Shown here: positions 1 through 11,592 of the stretch, piece after piece
Layout of the letters: each line of letters opens with the position of its first letter
Position numbering within the stretch: position 1 is the first letter of the stretch
Assembly (NCBI GenBank): GCA_963920525.1
Contig: OY986437.1
Location: 196,125,511-196,189,510 of the forward strand
Source: Dichetophora obliterata
Lineage: Eukaryota; Arthropoda; Insecta; Diptera; Sciomyzidae
DNA: 64,000 bases
Direction of reading: 5' to 3'
Position numbers and translations under genes: made by a program
The notes under the pieces: generated by a model
Told to the model about the DNA's origin: nothing
What the model saw: the letters and a program-made list of their open reading frames with translations, nothing else
The model's database searches: none

Positions 1-289
1 ATATTTGCATCGAAAGACCAAACTTTGATTTTCGTGTCGTTTTTTTCTCATGATGTTAAAATTTTAAAATTAAATACACAAAAATCTCCGATACAAAAAA
101 GTTTTATAATAACAAAATTACCGTTAGTTGAAAAATTTCGGAGTAGGCGTGGCAAAAACTAAGTAGTTAACATTTTAAGTTAGAGTGCACTTAATATGTA
201 AACCTAGTTTGAGCGAAATCCATTGAGCCGTTTAGATTTGTGTAAAGGCCAACAGACAAACAAACAGAAAATGAGTTTTTTACTATGGA
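1..289 (-). mobile_element. Helitron fragment, 5' end
   Basis: Read on the minus strand, this piece starts at 289 with TCCATAGTA after an A and runs off the left edge of the window. It is an inverted, diverged copy of the first ~380 bases of the Helitron at 36833-39044: both share the CAAACAAAC stretch, the phrase about the GAGCCGTTTAGATTTGTG region and the AACGGTAATTTTGTTAT block. The TC start and the A before it fit Helitron ends. No protein is encoded here. Confidence 0.6.
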
Positions 290-1340
290 TCATTACTAAT
301 TTATGAAACTTTATTTTACTCCTTTATTTTACTACGAATGGAATGATGATATGGTATAATTTTGTGATAGATGGTATGGTACAAAAGTTATGATATGACA
401 GCGTGGGATGATAGGTTATATATGATGTTAAAGTATTAAAGTCTTATTCCTACTACTTTTCTACTACTATTTATATTGTGAAATTATAAAAGATTATTCG
501 TTAGTATAACAGTTTCATTGCCATTAGCCTCAAAGTGGCGCTAAATGCCTCACATATTTTTAGGCATATGCTGAAATTAAGAAGAGATAAAGCAATATAG
601 CAACAACAATTATATGCAAACTTTAACTCGCCATAACTTAAAAAATATACATTTGTAAGAAATAAAAAGTCCAGTTTGCACATCTACAGGTCTAAATCTA
701 CCAAACCATACTAGATTTATTAAGATTCGACTTGTACTTAAAAAGCCTTACGCCGTACAAAAGTTGCGTTTGCGTAATATATATAAGATTAATTTTTTTA
801 GAGACCGCTAATACTCGTGTTGTTATCAGTCAATAAATTTTTTAGCAATTATTTTTGATCGGAATTTTTTCGATCAGACATAAAAACATATATTTTTGCC
901 GTTTTTTGTTATCAGAAATAAACATAAATTTAGGTTGTCATTTTCCAATCAGATCTAAAAATAACTATTCGATCAGAAATAATATTATTAGAAATAATAA
1001 AAAATATTTTTTAATCGTTGCATTTCTGATCAAAACTAAACATTTTGTATCAATATTCTTTCATTTATATTTAAAAATTATTTTTACATTGAAATGATAT
1101 CAATAAAAATTTTAATTAATTCTAGAAACAGGATTTCTTCACAAAAAGATTTTATGAAAGTTTAGAATTAGTTCATATCTCTAGCAAATTAACCTCTAGA
1201 GGAGGTCTTTTGACACACCTTATATTTCTTCTAAACATAACAATCTTTATTATTTTGTTTATACTTGTGATTTAAATTTAAATGAAATACGTTTTATTTC
1301 AGATTGAAAGAATATCGATCGAAAAATAATTGGTTTAAAG
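290..1340. other. AT-rich spacer, no gene seen
   Basis: No coding pattern or RNA gene is visible. Between about 850 and 1040 a short motif close to GATCAGAAATAA recurs six times on this strand with imperfect copies and 30-60 base spacing, so this part may be a decayed minisatellite. The rest is low-complexity AT-rich DNA. Confidence 0.5.
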
Positions 1341-1995
1341 CAGGGCTGGGCATTCTAACACAGTCACATTTTATTTTGTTTTGTTAGTATTGGTGCGCTC
1401 TCGAATAGCGCACACTGAGCGAAATAGTTGTCACAATTATCTAGATTTGCAAGTTTGTATGTTTATACCTCCACACATACTGTAATATGTGTTTATTTTT
1501 TATTTTTAGTTTATTTTTTAACTACTCTTCTTTGTCATTATTGCTCCAGCATTTTCTTCTAATTAAATAAATTATATTAGTTTGCTTGCAGTGGCAAATT
1601 ACACATTCTGCTTGGCAAGAAAGGTTCTCTGCACAATAGAATTAGCATTGCGATTCAAAATTAAACATTTTTTTTTAGGTGTTTTGCTTTTGTTTTAGTA
1701 TTAAATCCTAATATATACGAATCATTAAAATTATAATCAAAACCTCAAAAAATTAAGTATCAAAAAATTAATGAATACAAATAATATGAAAAAATAATGC
1801 AAAAAATCTTAAAAGGCAATATGTATGAATTATATTAAAACTTAATAATATAAAAAAATGAAAAATATATGCATAAGAATTATGAATCTACAAACCAAAA
1901 AGTTGGTTTTTAAGAGTGTACATAAAGTTTCCGACATAGGTATTCACAGCATCACCGTCAGCGAACGACTAAATTATATTCTCTTCTGTTGTGAC

Positions 1996-3354
1996 CAGTG
2001 TTGCCAGTTTAGTGATTTTTGTTGCTAAATTTAGTTCCTTTTTTTCTCACTTAGCTACAAATATTGCGTTTTAGCTCCAAGCTACTTTTTTAGCTTTTTT
2101 TAATTTGCTTAGCTAATTTTTATCTACAAAATAATTACAAAATATTACGTTTGTGAATATTATTCTTTTTTTAGACTGAACCAACACTCAGGGGATGCCC
2201 CCTATAAATACATAAGCATTGTGTTGATTCGGAAGATGGGTGATAGTCAGTTGGAGGGTGGATAGATGGAGTAGTGTTGGTGAAGATTTGTTTTAAACTT
2301 GCACAGCTCAAAACTGCCGGGAAACACGCTCGCAGAGAGACTATTCCACAACCTTACCGTGAGACCAAAAAACGAATTATCTCGGTAATGCGAGGTTCTG
2401 ATGGATATCGACGCAATGGTAAAGGGGTGGGTTTGAACAGCTGCCCGAGTGGACCTGGGAACACACGAGCTGGTGGCGTCAGGCCATGTTTCTCGCTTGA
2501 ACACTTCCCATGGTAGTACCTATACAGAAGGCTTAGGCAACCAACATTGCGTCGATAGTCAAGAGAGTTGAGAGAGGATGAAATACTTTCATCCCCTATC
2601 AAATATATCGCACGACGTTGAATTTGATCCAGAAGCTCCAAATAAGATCTTGAAGCACCTACCCAAATGTGCGAATTGTACTCCATTTTTGGCCTAATAT
2701 ATGAGGTGTAGATCATGCGAAGAACAGCTAAAGTGAAATATTTTTGTACCGTTTTAAAAAACCTAGGCACTTGCCCGCTTCTTTCGATACATCGAAAATA
2801 TGATCATTCCAACGAAGATCAGATTGGATCGATATGCCCAGAACGTCAAGAATGGCTGATTCCACAAGATCCACACCATTCATATTGAGGGGAGCTAAGG
2901 GGCAATCCATCCGCTTTTGGGTTCACAGGCAGCAATGAGTCTTGCTTGCATTAAACTCTACTCTATTAGCAAGACCCCACTCGGAGATTTTTTTGTAGAT
3001 CATTTAGGAGTGTATCATTCATATTTTGCCTTTTTCTCTCAATCAACATAGAGCTTGGGCGATTTTTAAATGAATATGAATGACAAATGCTGCTGTCGTC
3101 CGCAAACGAATGTATTGGGTTATACGTCAACGACAGAAGGTCGTTGATAAAAACCAGAAACAAGGTTGGCGATAGAACTGAACCCTGCGGTACTCCTGCG
3201 TCCGCCCCTGCGATGGCGTGCTCTAGCAGAAAAAATTTTTTCTAGAAAAAAATATATAGCTTTTTTTTAGCTACAAAAAAATTTTTTAGCTCTTTTTTAG
3301 CTACTTTTTTCATCAGTTTTAGCTACAACCTGCCAAAAATTTCTGGCAACACTG
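1996..3354. mobile_element. Inner hAT-like element nested in the outer one
   Basis: The ends CAGTGTTGCCAG (1996) and CTGGCAACACTG (to 3354) are perfect inverted repeats of 12 bases. The flanks GTTGTGAC (1988-1995) and GTTGTGAG (3355-3362) match at 7 of 8 bases, as for a hAT target duplication. Inside, both flanks of the LINE insertion are rich in the motif TTTAGCTAC, which is the element's own repetitive interior. It carries no transposase. Confidence 0.75.
2166..3226 (-). pseudogene. LINE reverse transcriptase relic (CR1/jockey-like), 5'-truncated
   Basis: This is the 3' part of a non-LTR retrotransposon on the minus strand. From 3205 down to 2255 the broken frames give the reverse transcriptase palm (GVPQGSVLSPTLF, then FADDSS at about 3100), a thumb-like stretch, and a C-terminal region with YRYYHGKCSSE and TVRLWNSLSASVFPGSF. 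At least three frameshifts separate the pieces at roughly 2960, 2750 and 2440. The 3' untranslated end (2166-2275) is shared with the short insertion at 14897-15008, and both end in an A-rich tail after GGTTCAGTCTAA. The endonuclease and the N-terminal half of the transcriptase are missing, so this copy is dead. The clade is my judgement from the C-terminal motifs; it could be another CR1- or jockey-group family. Confidence 0.8.
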
Positions 3355-3435
3355 GTTGTGAGTTTTGAGTACATGTGAAAATTTACGCTCAGAGAGCGCT
3401 CAGTGAGCTTTGGGGCGCCCAGCGCTGGTTTAAAG

Positions 3436-3738
3436 AGATTTTTGTTTTAAAAGTCAAAGAAAAAAAAATCATATCATAAAAGGTTATAAAATATTCAGTT
3501 TTTTTTTAAAGATGTCCTTATTAAATTTCAAAAGGATTCTTAATAAATCGATAAGATTTAATTTTTTAATATCAAATGACAAATGATTTTTGATAAAATT
3601 TTCGTATTGTTTTAAGAAATATTAAAAAAAAATGAAGATTCTTCGTAAAATTTTGAGATTTTCCTTATAACCCAGCTTTTCTATATAGTTTAATTAGACA
3701 GTCTTTTAAAATGAAAACCATAAAAAAACCCATCTATA
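3436..3738. other. AT-rich spacer, nothing seen
   Basis: Short AT-rich stretch between two transposon stacks, with homopolymer A and T runs and no recognisable coding or repeat signature. Confidence 0.5.
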
Positions 3739-3794
3739 CATTAAGGCGTCTCACGAAAAAAAGGTGTGCGGCTCAGTTGTTCAAGATAATCCTT

Positions 3795-6147
3795 ACTTAC
3801 TTACTTAGGTGGCCATAGCAACCCGTCGTCGGGTTTCGGCCGATCTCATCAGCTCTCGCCAGGCGCCTGCCTCTGCTTCGCGCGCGCCTTCTCCAATTGG
3901 TTTCACCAAGCGCGGTTAGGGCTTCCTCGACCTGGTCAATCCATCGGAGGCATGGTCTCCCTCTTCGTCGTCGGCCTTCGGCCTTCGCCTCGAACACCTT
4001 TTTCGCTGGAGCATCGTCATTCATACGATGGACATGACCTAGCCAGCGTAATCGCTGGATTGCGATACGCTGAACTACTTCAATGTCGTCGTATAGCTCA
4101 TACAGCTCGTGGTTCATTCGTATGCGATAGTCGTCGCCAACTCGAATAGGACCGAAGATTTTGCGAAGAACTTTTCTCTCAAACACCCCAAGAGCAGCTG
4201 CGTCTGCTTGCGAGACAACCCATGCCTCAGCGCCATAAAGAAGCACAGGTATAATGAGCGTCTTGTAGAGTGTCAGTTTTGTCGATCGAGAGAGGGCTCT
4301 GCAACGTAATTGCTTACTAAGCCCGTAGTAGCACCTATTAGCAATTGTTATTCTTCGCTTTATCTCCAGGCTGACATCATTATTGCTGTTAATGGCGGTG
4401 CCAAGGTAGGTAAATTCCTTGACCACTTCAAAGTTATAGTTGCCTGCTGAAACGTGAGAGCCTAGCCGCCCCGCTCCCCTGCCAGCAGGCAGCATATACT
4501 TCGTTTTACCCTCGTTTACCGTCAAACCCACCTTGGCTGATTCTTTTTCGATAGCGGTGAAAGCAGCAGTGACATCTCTCTTGGTTCTACCGATGATATC
4601 AATATCATCAGCATACGCAAGGAGCTGAACACCTTTGTAAAAAATGGTGCCATTGCGATGCACACCGGCCTTTCGTAGGATCCCCTCCATGATGATGTTG
4701 AAGAGATCGCAAGATAGCGGGTCGCCTTGTCTGAAACCTCGTTCAGTATGGAAGGTTTCGGAGAGGTCATTTCCTACCTTGACGGAGCTGCAAGTATTGC
4801 TCAACGTCATCCTGCAGAGTCTTATCAACTTTGCAGGTATACCGAACTCAGACATTGTTGCGTATAGGCAATCCCGCCTCGGGCTATCGAACGCAGCTTT
4901 ATAATCGACAAAGAGATGATGCGTGTCGATTTGCTTTTCGTGGGTTTTCTCCAGGATTTGGCGCAGTGTAAAAATCTGGTCTATGGTGGATTTACCAGGT
5001 CGAAAGCCACACTGATAAGGTCCAATCAGTGTTTTTGTATACGGCTTAAGTCTTTCACATAGTACGCTCGAGAGGACCTTATATGCGATGGAAATAAGAC
5101 TGATACCTCGGTAGTTGGCGCAAATTGTCGGGTCTCCTTTCTTAAGTAAGGGACAAAGCACGCTGAGATTCCAATCGTCGGGCATGCATTCCGCTAGCAA
5201 TATTTTGCTGATGAGTTGATGCATGCACCCTATCAACTCATCGCCACCGGCTTTAAACAGTTCAGCTGGCAGGCCGTCAGCACCCGCTGCTTTGTTGTTT
5301 TTGAGCCGCTGGATAGCAACTCGAACCTCGTCATGGCTAGGTGGTAGAACTTCTATTTCGTCATCGTCGATTGGTTGTGGCGAACTGCATTCTCCATGGG
5401 CGGAGTTGGTGGGATCATCGCCCGTAAGCAGATTGGAAAAATGCTGTCTCCACAATCTCAGTGCGCACTGCGTATCTGTAACCAGATTTCCATTCCCATC
5501 TCTACAAGTGGATGCTCCGGGCTTGAAACCTTGGGTTAGACGCTTAACCTGTTGGTAAAATTTTCGTGCATCCTTCTTGCCTTTGTACACCTCAATTTCT
5601 TCACGCTCACGCTTTTCTTGCTCCCTTTTTTTGCGTCTGAAAAGGTGTCTCTCTTCCTTCCTCTTTTCACGATATTTTTCTCGCACGGTTCGCGTTGTAG
5701 CTGACTGCAGCGTCTTTCTGTATGCGGCGTTTTTTGCTGCCGTCGCGTCGCGACACTCCTGGTCATACCATTGGTTCCGAGGTTGCGGGCGCCGGAAACC
5801 AATCACTTCTTCAGCGGCAGCGCGCATGGAGTGGGAGATGTGCGCCCAAAGTCCATCGGCATCATCGTGTTTTGAGGTTGGTTGGTTGAGCTTAACCGAG
5901 AGTTGAGCGGAGTAGGCCTCAGCTGTCCTTTGTGATTGCAGCTTAGCGACGTCTAGCTTTCGTTGCATTCCTGTGCGTATGTTCTTTGCATTGCATAACC
6001 GCATGCGGATCTTGGCTGCAACAAGAAAGTGGTCGGAGTCGATGTTCACTCCCCGAAATGTACGCACATCCAGAACGCTAGAAGCGTGCCTTCCGTCGAT
6101 CACAAAATGATCAATTTGGTTTCGTGTTTTTTGATCAGGGGACAGCC
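3795..6147 (-). mobile_element. RTE-clade LINE insertion with 11-bp target duplication
   Basis: The insertion is bounded by the direct repeat AGATAATCCTT at 3784-3794 and 6148-6158. On the minus strand it begins inside the endonuclease (5' truncation at 6147) and ends in a microsatellite tail of TAAG units (3795-3808), as is usual for RTE-clade LINEs. Removing it restores the arm of the surrounding inverted-repeat element, so it is younger than that element. Confidence 0.85.
3797..6146 (-). CDS. RTE-type endonuclease/reverse transcriptase, 5'-truncated, frame open
   Basis: One uninterrupted frame of about 783 codons covers the whole LINE copy; the first in-frame ATG-like start near 6103 is not biological, since the protein is cut at its N-terminus. 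It would nick target DNA and copy the LINE RNA into it. Visible in order: the last part of the APE-type endonuclease with the SDH signature (NIDSDHFLVAAK, near 6040), a basic linker rich in R, K and E (5560-5720), the reverse transcriptase fingers (NNKAAGADGLPAELFK), the palm with FVDYKAAFD and GFRQGDPLSC, and the catalytic YADD at 4602-4616. The C-terminal part has LLYGAEAW and RLRWLGHVHRM, typical of RTE relatives, and ends GCYGHLSK with its stop in the TAAG tail. The missing endonuclease front makes this copy unable to move on its own. The absence of stops suggests a young insertion. Confidence 0.9.
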
Positions 6148-6897
6148 AGATAATCCTTGGCTTATGTTATAATGATTCTCCAAATATTTTGATTCTAGCG
6201 ATAGCCTTCCGTGAGCTGGAATGGTTTGAATTAACCTCTAAAAATTGAGTTATTTTGTAACCATATTGGCGTATATAATAGTTGCAAAGAATAAGCTGTC
6301 AGAAATTACGGCTCGAAAAAAGCTCTTTCAATCTGCATCAAAAAAAAAAAAAAATAAGGCTTTGGCATTCGGATTAAAGATAATGCTGTTTTTCAAGCAT
6401 TTTTTTTAATTTAGTTTCATTAAAATAAGGGTTTGAGTGCTCGCATTGAGTCCTAGTCAGAATTGCTTAAATTGATTTATTTTAAAACTAAAGCATTAAT
6501 TATAAAATAAATACCTGCTGAAAAAGTATTGTAAGAAATTTAAAAAAAAAAAAAATAAAAGTATGTGGAAATAAAATAAAAACATATAAAAAATATGCAT
6601 GAAAAACAGCGTTATCTTTAATCTGATCGCAAACATTTAAAATTCTTTTATACAGATTGGAAGAGCTGTTTCCGGCCTATAATTTGTAACAGTTGATTTT
6701 TTTACAATTATTACACTAGCAAATATTTTTTTAAAAAAACACGATTTTTATAGGTTATTAAAAACCATTCCAGCTCACGGCTGGCTATAGCTAGAGACGA
6801 AATATTTGGGGAATCACCATAACATAAATTAAGGATTATTTTGAGGAATTGTGCCGAATAACTTATTTTTTTCGAAGGAGCGTGAAGCGCCTTAATG

Positions 6898-8316
6898 TAT
6901 GTATGTATATTTATTCTTTATATTATTATTATTGTATTATGTGGTTGTTTTGGCTCTGTGTTTAACTACATATTGTTTAAACAGCAGTCAGATTTTGTGG
7001 TATTTCTTAGAGTATGTAGGGGTTGTTACATTTGATTTTCAATTTCCTACAACTTATTTTTTCGTGCTTGTTATTTATATACCCACGCGTACTGCGTAAG
7101 GGGTTCATTTTTCCATCATCTTTTGGTTTTTACAACTGACAAAGGTGTAAAATCGCCCACCAATTCACTGAAACACACGCTAAGTGCCTTCAATCGCACA
7201 AAAATTAATACAATTTCAATCAATTGACATAACAACAACTCAAAACAAACCGGAAGGAAACCGATAGTAGTGTCAAATTCCACAACAACATTTGTGAAAT
7301 AGTAAAAATTAAGTGCGATACGTATTTTTTTCCAACAGCAAAACGTGTTAAGATCTGAATTATGTGGTTGGTGTTACTGAACAAAAACTCCCAACGGAGC
7401 AGGCTACACTTTAAGTATCCGATTGCTTCTGCTAAACTTGCTTCACTTTCAGAAGAGGCTGAAGAGTGATTTTGACTTTTGGGAATTGTGATATTTTTAT
7501 ATGGCATCATAAAATAATGTTAAAATAATGTGGCTTGCGAGTGGATGTGCGTCTCTCGAGGGATAACATTTTGATGTTAAACCGTTTTTCAGTAGGCTGT
7601 TTTTGTTTTTCCTTCTGACTTTTGACACAAATGTATTTATATTTATCCGATTAGCTATTAATTTGAGCACAAAAAGTTGTAAAGTGTGAAGAGATGCCAA
7701 CTGAAAACAGCTGTTTGAGTAATAAAGAAGCGTCCAATTGCGGGGGGGGGGGGTGAGGGTAGAGTAGGAGGATGATGAAGATAGTGCCAGTGATAGTGAC
7801 ATGCGTCAAATACAGCAACTACTGTCAAGTACTTCACGAGGGAAATTGTTTGGTTTAAATAACTATTCATAAAACTTTTTTCATTTCTTTTCTAAATAAT
7901 TCTTTTTTTAAAAATATTTATTTTGATAACTGGGACAAAATGGGCTGCGATTTCTTATAGGTACAAACTTGCTCCCCGATACTTGCTGCGCCATCACAGA
8001 AGTAACAATAACAACAACAACAACAACAACAACAACAAAAAATAACCATTCATAAAAATATACATTGAAATCATTAGCTGTCGCTGTTGCCGTCACTGAT
8101 ATCGACCGCCCGGTACGTTACACAGTGGCACAAAGTCCTATTATTTATTTAAAAAAAATTAACTTTTTGTCAAATTCGTTCACACAATTTTTGTGTCAGT
8201 TGTCATAAAAAATTGTGTGATTGAGTGAATTTCGGGCGATTTTTAATGTTTTTTTTTAGATTTTTTATTGAACGATTTTTTCTACAACTAGAATTTGAGC
8301 TAGCGAAACATATTAG
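6898..8316. other. AT-rich spacer with simple repeats
   Basis: No convincing gene. Features seen are a short ATGT run at 6896-6910, a run of twelve G at 7742-7753 in otherwise AT-rich DNA, and CAA units at 8011-8037. At 8175-8230 the words TTCACACAATTTTTGTG and AAAAATTGTGTGATTG form a loose inverted pair. Parts of 7100-7500 read like an insect 5' leader, rich in CAACA and AAAACA words, but I cannot tie it to any protein. Confidence 0.4.
8011..8037. repeat. CAA trinucleotide microsatellite
   Basis: Nine near-perfect ACA/CAA units in a row. Not in any recognisable coding frame. Confidence 0.9.
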
Positions 8317-8448
8317 GCCTTGGTAATAAACATTTTCAAGTCGACTCTAAATCCAGTGTGAGCTCTTCTGACATTATTTCTATAGAATTTGCTGTCAAAA
8401 AGCTCACACTAAATTAAAAGTCGATTTTAAAATGTTTATTACTAAGGC
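8317..8448. repeat. Hairpin MITE
   Basis: The whole 132 bases fold back on themselves: GCCTTGGTAATAAACATTTT at the left matches AAAATGTTTATTACTAAGGC at the right, and the next ~30 bases of each arm also pair (GTGTGAGCT with AGCTCACAC). The loop includes TGACATTATTTCTATAGA. A related sequence with the same loop forms the arms of the nested element at 39274-41258, so this is a dispersed family. Confidence 0.75.
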
Positions 8449-9889
8449 TCATTATTTTTAAAAGTTCGGTTTTTAATTATCTTTTAATCTGTCTAGTCGA
8501 ATTTTTGATTTTCATTTCCCATTTTTCGGAATTTTTGCATCGAATAAGGTTTTTATTAAGATCAAAATTTTTCAAATGATTAATCCAAAAAAAAAAAAAT
8601 TTAAAACAAAAATTGTGGGCAAAGACTGCTTCAATTAGTAAAAAAGTAAACCTACGACTGAATTCTTTCAAAATGACAACCGCTTTTGACATTTGGAATC
8701 AGGGGCAAATTACGCTACTCAAAGTACTTTGTTTTCATTCCGCTTTTAGCTAGTCGCCTTGCTTCGTTTTCGTTTATTATGCAATTTGATAAGAGCCAGC
8801 ATTTCAATTTCAGTCATTCCTAAAGAAATTGACAAGCGTTGTTCCTGCTTTGTTTGACATTAAACTCTGCAAATTATAAAAGACAGCTTGTTAAACAAAT
8901 AAACGTAAACCACTTGTTTAAAAAACTTAATTGCACTTTATTTTATTAGTTTTACTTATGTAATTTTTCGTATTTAATTGCCTTTTTGCCGTTTTGCGTT
9001 CTCTACTTTCTTTGTGTCAAATCCGCCAAGAAATGGCAGTCGTATTCATAAACGAACGTCTGCTCGAATGCGCTCCCTACGTTTCATATTAGGGCGGCTT
9101 CGAACACAAAAAAGACAGAAGCGAGTTGCATATTAAGTAAATAAAAAATACAATTCAATTCCGCTACCATTTTCGATAGAAGCCAACTTGCGTAATCGGC
9201 CCTCATGATTTTTCTAGAAAAATATCTTGATATTTCTAGGAAAATATCAAGTTTGCAAAATAATTTTATAAAACCAAAAATACTCAGAATTAGTCGAAGA
9301 ATACGTGTGAAATATCCAGAATTTTTTTTAAAAATTTTTAGATTTTCCAAAAAATTGACAAATTCGAAAATGGCTCAAAAAGAGGATTTTTCAGCGCGAT
9401 TGGTTAATTGGAGCTCATATTCGATTTAAGTCGATTTTTTTATCAATACTGGTATAAATTGAAAAGTAATGCGACTGTCTGCATCTTCTGTATGTAACTT
9501 TTTATTGTATACTTCAAGACGAATCCTCAGTCTTGTTTAGCTTCTTCTGATTTCTCATCAGCTTCACAGGAACAAACATTTTGTGAGCTCTGCGAAGGTG
9601 ACTCACAAATGACGTGGTGCTACCACAAAAACGGAACTCATTTTTACTATCGACATATTGAGCATCGCACTCGTTTTCTAGCTTCAATTTTGTTAAAATA
9701 ATTTCATACTATACTTGGAACCTTAATAATTGTATATATAAAAGAACAAATTGTAACTCCAGTGATTGTTGAACGATTTTACCAAGCTCTGGGCCATATA
9801 AACTACGAAATGAATTCTAAATTTTTTTATATCACTTTATTACTGGAGACAACAAACAAGAAAATCCTTAACTTAACTTATGCTGAAAT
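8449..9889. other. AT-rich spacer, no gene seen
   Basis: No recognisable protein or RNA gene. At 9209-9252 TTTTTCTAGAAAAATATC and its neighbours form a short imperfect palindrome around TTTCTAG. The flank of the next hAT element begins at 9882. Confidence 0.4.
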
Positions 9890-10056
9890 TAGGGCTGCTG
9901 AAATTAGTGGTACGCCAAATGTCCCGATTTTCCAAAATACAATTTTATTTTTTATTATTTTTATTACTTTTTAAAAATATTTCCTGTGTTTTCATTTCTA
10001 TATCACTAAATTTGTACAGATATTCTTCTTCACTTACAGTTTGTTCGTGTCCATTT

Positions 10057-10275
10057 GACTTAGAAAATTTAGTATTGAAGGTTTATGCTTATGTTTTCCA
10101 ACATGCTCAGCGTAATAACAGCCTTAAAGATACTTGCGATTTCGCACAAATTGAGTACAAATCAGTCCTCAGGCATGTACCTACGCGTTGGCTTTCCCCA
10201 CAGACAGCAGTAGAGCGACTTAAAAAAGTATTTCCTGCTTTAAAGACGTACTTTGACTCCATTGGAGGCTTTTAG
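10057..10275 (+). pseudogene. hAT-like transposase fragment (SCAND3/KIAA1586-like domain)
   Basis: About 72 residues with the features LVLKVYAYVFQHAQRNNSLK and LRHVPTRWLSPQTAVERLKK. Such a helical segment with HVPTRWLS and a following VERLL/VERLK word is common in hAT-derived proteins of animals, where it lies just before the dimerisation region. The upstream residues in the same frame are AT-rich translation with no similarity I recognise, and a stop follows at once, so only a fragment remains. It lies inside the hAT element at 9890-12603 in forward orientation and is probably what is left of that element's transposase. Confidence 0.55.
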
Positions 10276-10744
10276 ATTTACAACTCCATGACAAAATTGC
10301 ATCATACGCTTAACAGTAGTCCTACGTTGAGAAAAAAATTCATAATTCCACGCTGAGGTGTAATTTCTATATACATACACTTTTAGATAAAATAAAATAA
10401 TTTTATTATATAGTCACATATTGACCTCTACTTATCCTTAACTTATCCTTTCATACACTTACTTTTTCTCTACATTTCTCTTTAATTATCAGTACTACTT
10501 GTACGCTTATACGCAAGCGTCTATTGCTTATCTATTCTTACTTCTAGTTTTAAGTCTAGATCTTATCCTCATTTTAAGCTCTCTTTAAATGTTGTTGTAA
10601 ACTTTAACTTCTAATCTTAAGTTCTTTATGATGTAACCTAGTATGTAAGTTTCAGTTGTTAAACTGATGTTAACTAATAAAGACACATTTTATAACTCAT
10701 AACTATATGTTTAAGTATATTAAATACAAATAAAAAAATTGCAT

Positions 10745-11092
10745 TTATTTGCAATGCAATCCGTGCGCACATTTTGGTTGTGATATTTTTTTACAAAAAG
10801 TTTTTTGGCAGAGACATGGTATAAGGATAGAGGTAGCTGCAGCGCTGACTGTGCTCTCTTTCCATTCTGCCATGTCTGCCAAATTCAGCTGTGTGGCGAA
10901 TGGAACAAAAGAAAAGAAGTAAAAGTTTTGCTTCGTTTTGACAATTGGCAGTATGCTCTCATCTGGTGCATCTACCTGTATTCTTCTACCAAGGGCAGAA
11001 ACAGCAGGCCAACTCATGATTGTATTTTGCCCTCTAGTTTTTTCTTCAACGCAAAAGAAGGCTTGTAACACTCCACGAGTGATTCGAAACAT
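10745..11092 (-). other. Unidentified 115-codon frame
   Basis: A minus-strand frame of 115 codons in a somewhat less AT-rich stretch within the hAT element. It contains the words MSWPAVSALGRRIQVDAPDE and LADMAEWKESTV and a few cysteines near its end. I do not recognise it, it has no relatives in this window, and the overlapping plus-strand frame (10805-11068) is almost as long. It may be a captured fragment or chance. Confidence 0.15.
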
Positions 11093-11146
11093 ATGGTAAG
11101 GCCAAAAACGCTCAATAAGGTTTGACTTTCACCATTAATACACTTA

Positions 11147-11369
11147 TGCTTGGTTTTCACTATGTCATTTTTATGACGACACAAAATTTTATCACCTGAA
11201 ATATCACCTTAATAAAACTCTGGAACATTTTCTGCATAGCTCTATTTAATAATTTATTTGTTTTGAATTTTCTAAGATTGACAAATGTACAAAAAATGTC
11301 AACATGTTGTCATTTTCAATTTGATTGACAACAACTGACCACTGAAAATGACATAGTGAAAACCAAGCA
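11147..11369. mobile_element. Harbinger-type MITE with TTA duplication
   Basis: Terminal inverted repeats of about 25 bases: the left arm starts TGCTTGGTTTTCACTATGTC and the right arm is its complement ending CCAAGCA. The flanks are TTA at 11144-11146 and 11370-11372. A 3-bp TTA duplication is the hallmark of PIF/Harbinger elements. The 223-bp interior is non-coding and carries two DNA words, TTGACAA and TTGTCA, in inverted order. Confidence 0.75.
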
Positions 11370-11372
11370 TTA

Positions 11373-11592
11373 CAAACGAACAGCGCTTGCAAATCATTGA
11401 ATTTTATTATCAAAATTCGTGCTCTGTGAGAAGTGTTTTTTTTTTATCGAAAAATTGTCTTCAACGACGAAGCTCCTTTTTGGCTCAATGGGTACGTAAA
11501 CAAACAGAATTGCTGAATTTAGTCTGAAGAGCAGCCAGAGACAGTTCAAGAGCTGCCTATGAACTTTGAAAAACACTCTCTTTGGTGTGGTA
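11373..11592 (+). pseudogene. Deleted rosa-like mariner transposase fragment
   Basis: Two pieces of a mariner transposase are joined by an internal deletion near 11438. The first gives NEQRLQIIEFYYQNSCSVR, the N-terminal helix region. The second gives FNDEAPFWLNGYVNKQNC followed by two stops and then SEEQPETVQELPMNFEK, the block around the first catalytic aspartate (the D in NDEAPFW). The second block is clearly related to the rosa element at 44385, which reads SDEAHFWLNGYVNKQNC at the same place. The second and third catalytic residues are absent. Confidence 0.75.

Larger units (their letters stand above)
1341..3427. mobile_element. Outer hAT-like element with 8-bp target duplication
   Basis: The ends are CAGGGCTGGGC (1341) and GCCCAGCGCTG (to 3427), an imperfect terminal inverted repeat. 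They are flanked by an exact 8-bp direct repeat GTTTAAAG at 1333-1340 and 3428-3435. An 8-bp target duplication with a CAG-type end is typical of hAT transposons. No transposase of this element is visible; much of its length is the later insertion at 1996-3354. The element is therefore a non-autonomous copy or a relic. Confidence 0.7.
3739..6897. mobile_element. TA-flanked inverted-repeat element split by a LINE
   Basis: Left end CATTAAGGCG (3739) and right end CGCCTTAATG (to 6897) are inverted, each next to TA (3737-3738 and 6898-6899). With the LINE removed, the left arm (3739-3794 joined to 6159-6270) pairs with 6750-6897 for about 150 bases, including GTGAGCTGGAATGG near 6210 and its complement near 6765. 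The centre (6270-6750) is AT-rich and non-coding. Long arms and a TA duplication suggest a Tc1/mariner-type MITE, but the superfamily is inferred. Confidence 0.65.

Noticed and set aside
5223..5906. Plus-strand frames of about 110 codons
   Set aside because: Antisense shadows of the RTE reverse transcriptase.
7100..7500. 5' leader of a host gene
   Set aside because: Only composition suggests it; there is no coding start, splice pattern or recognised protein.
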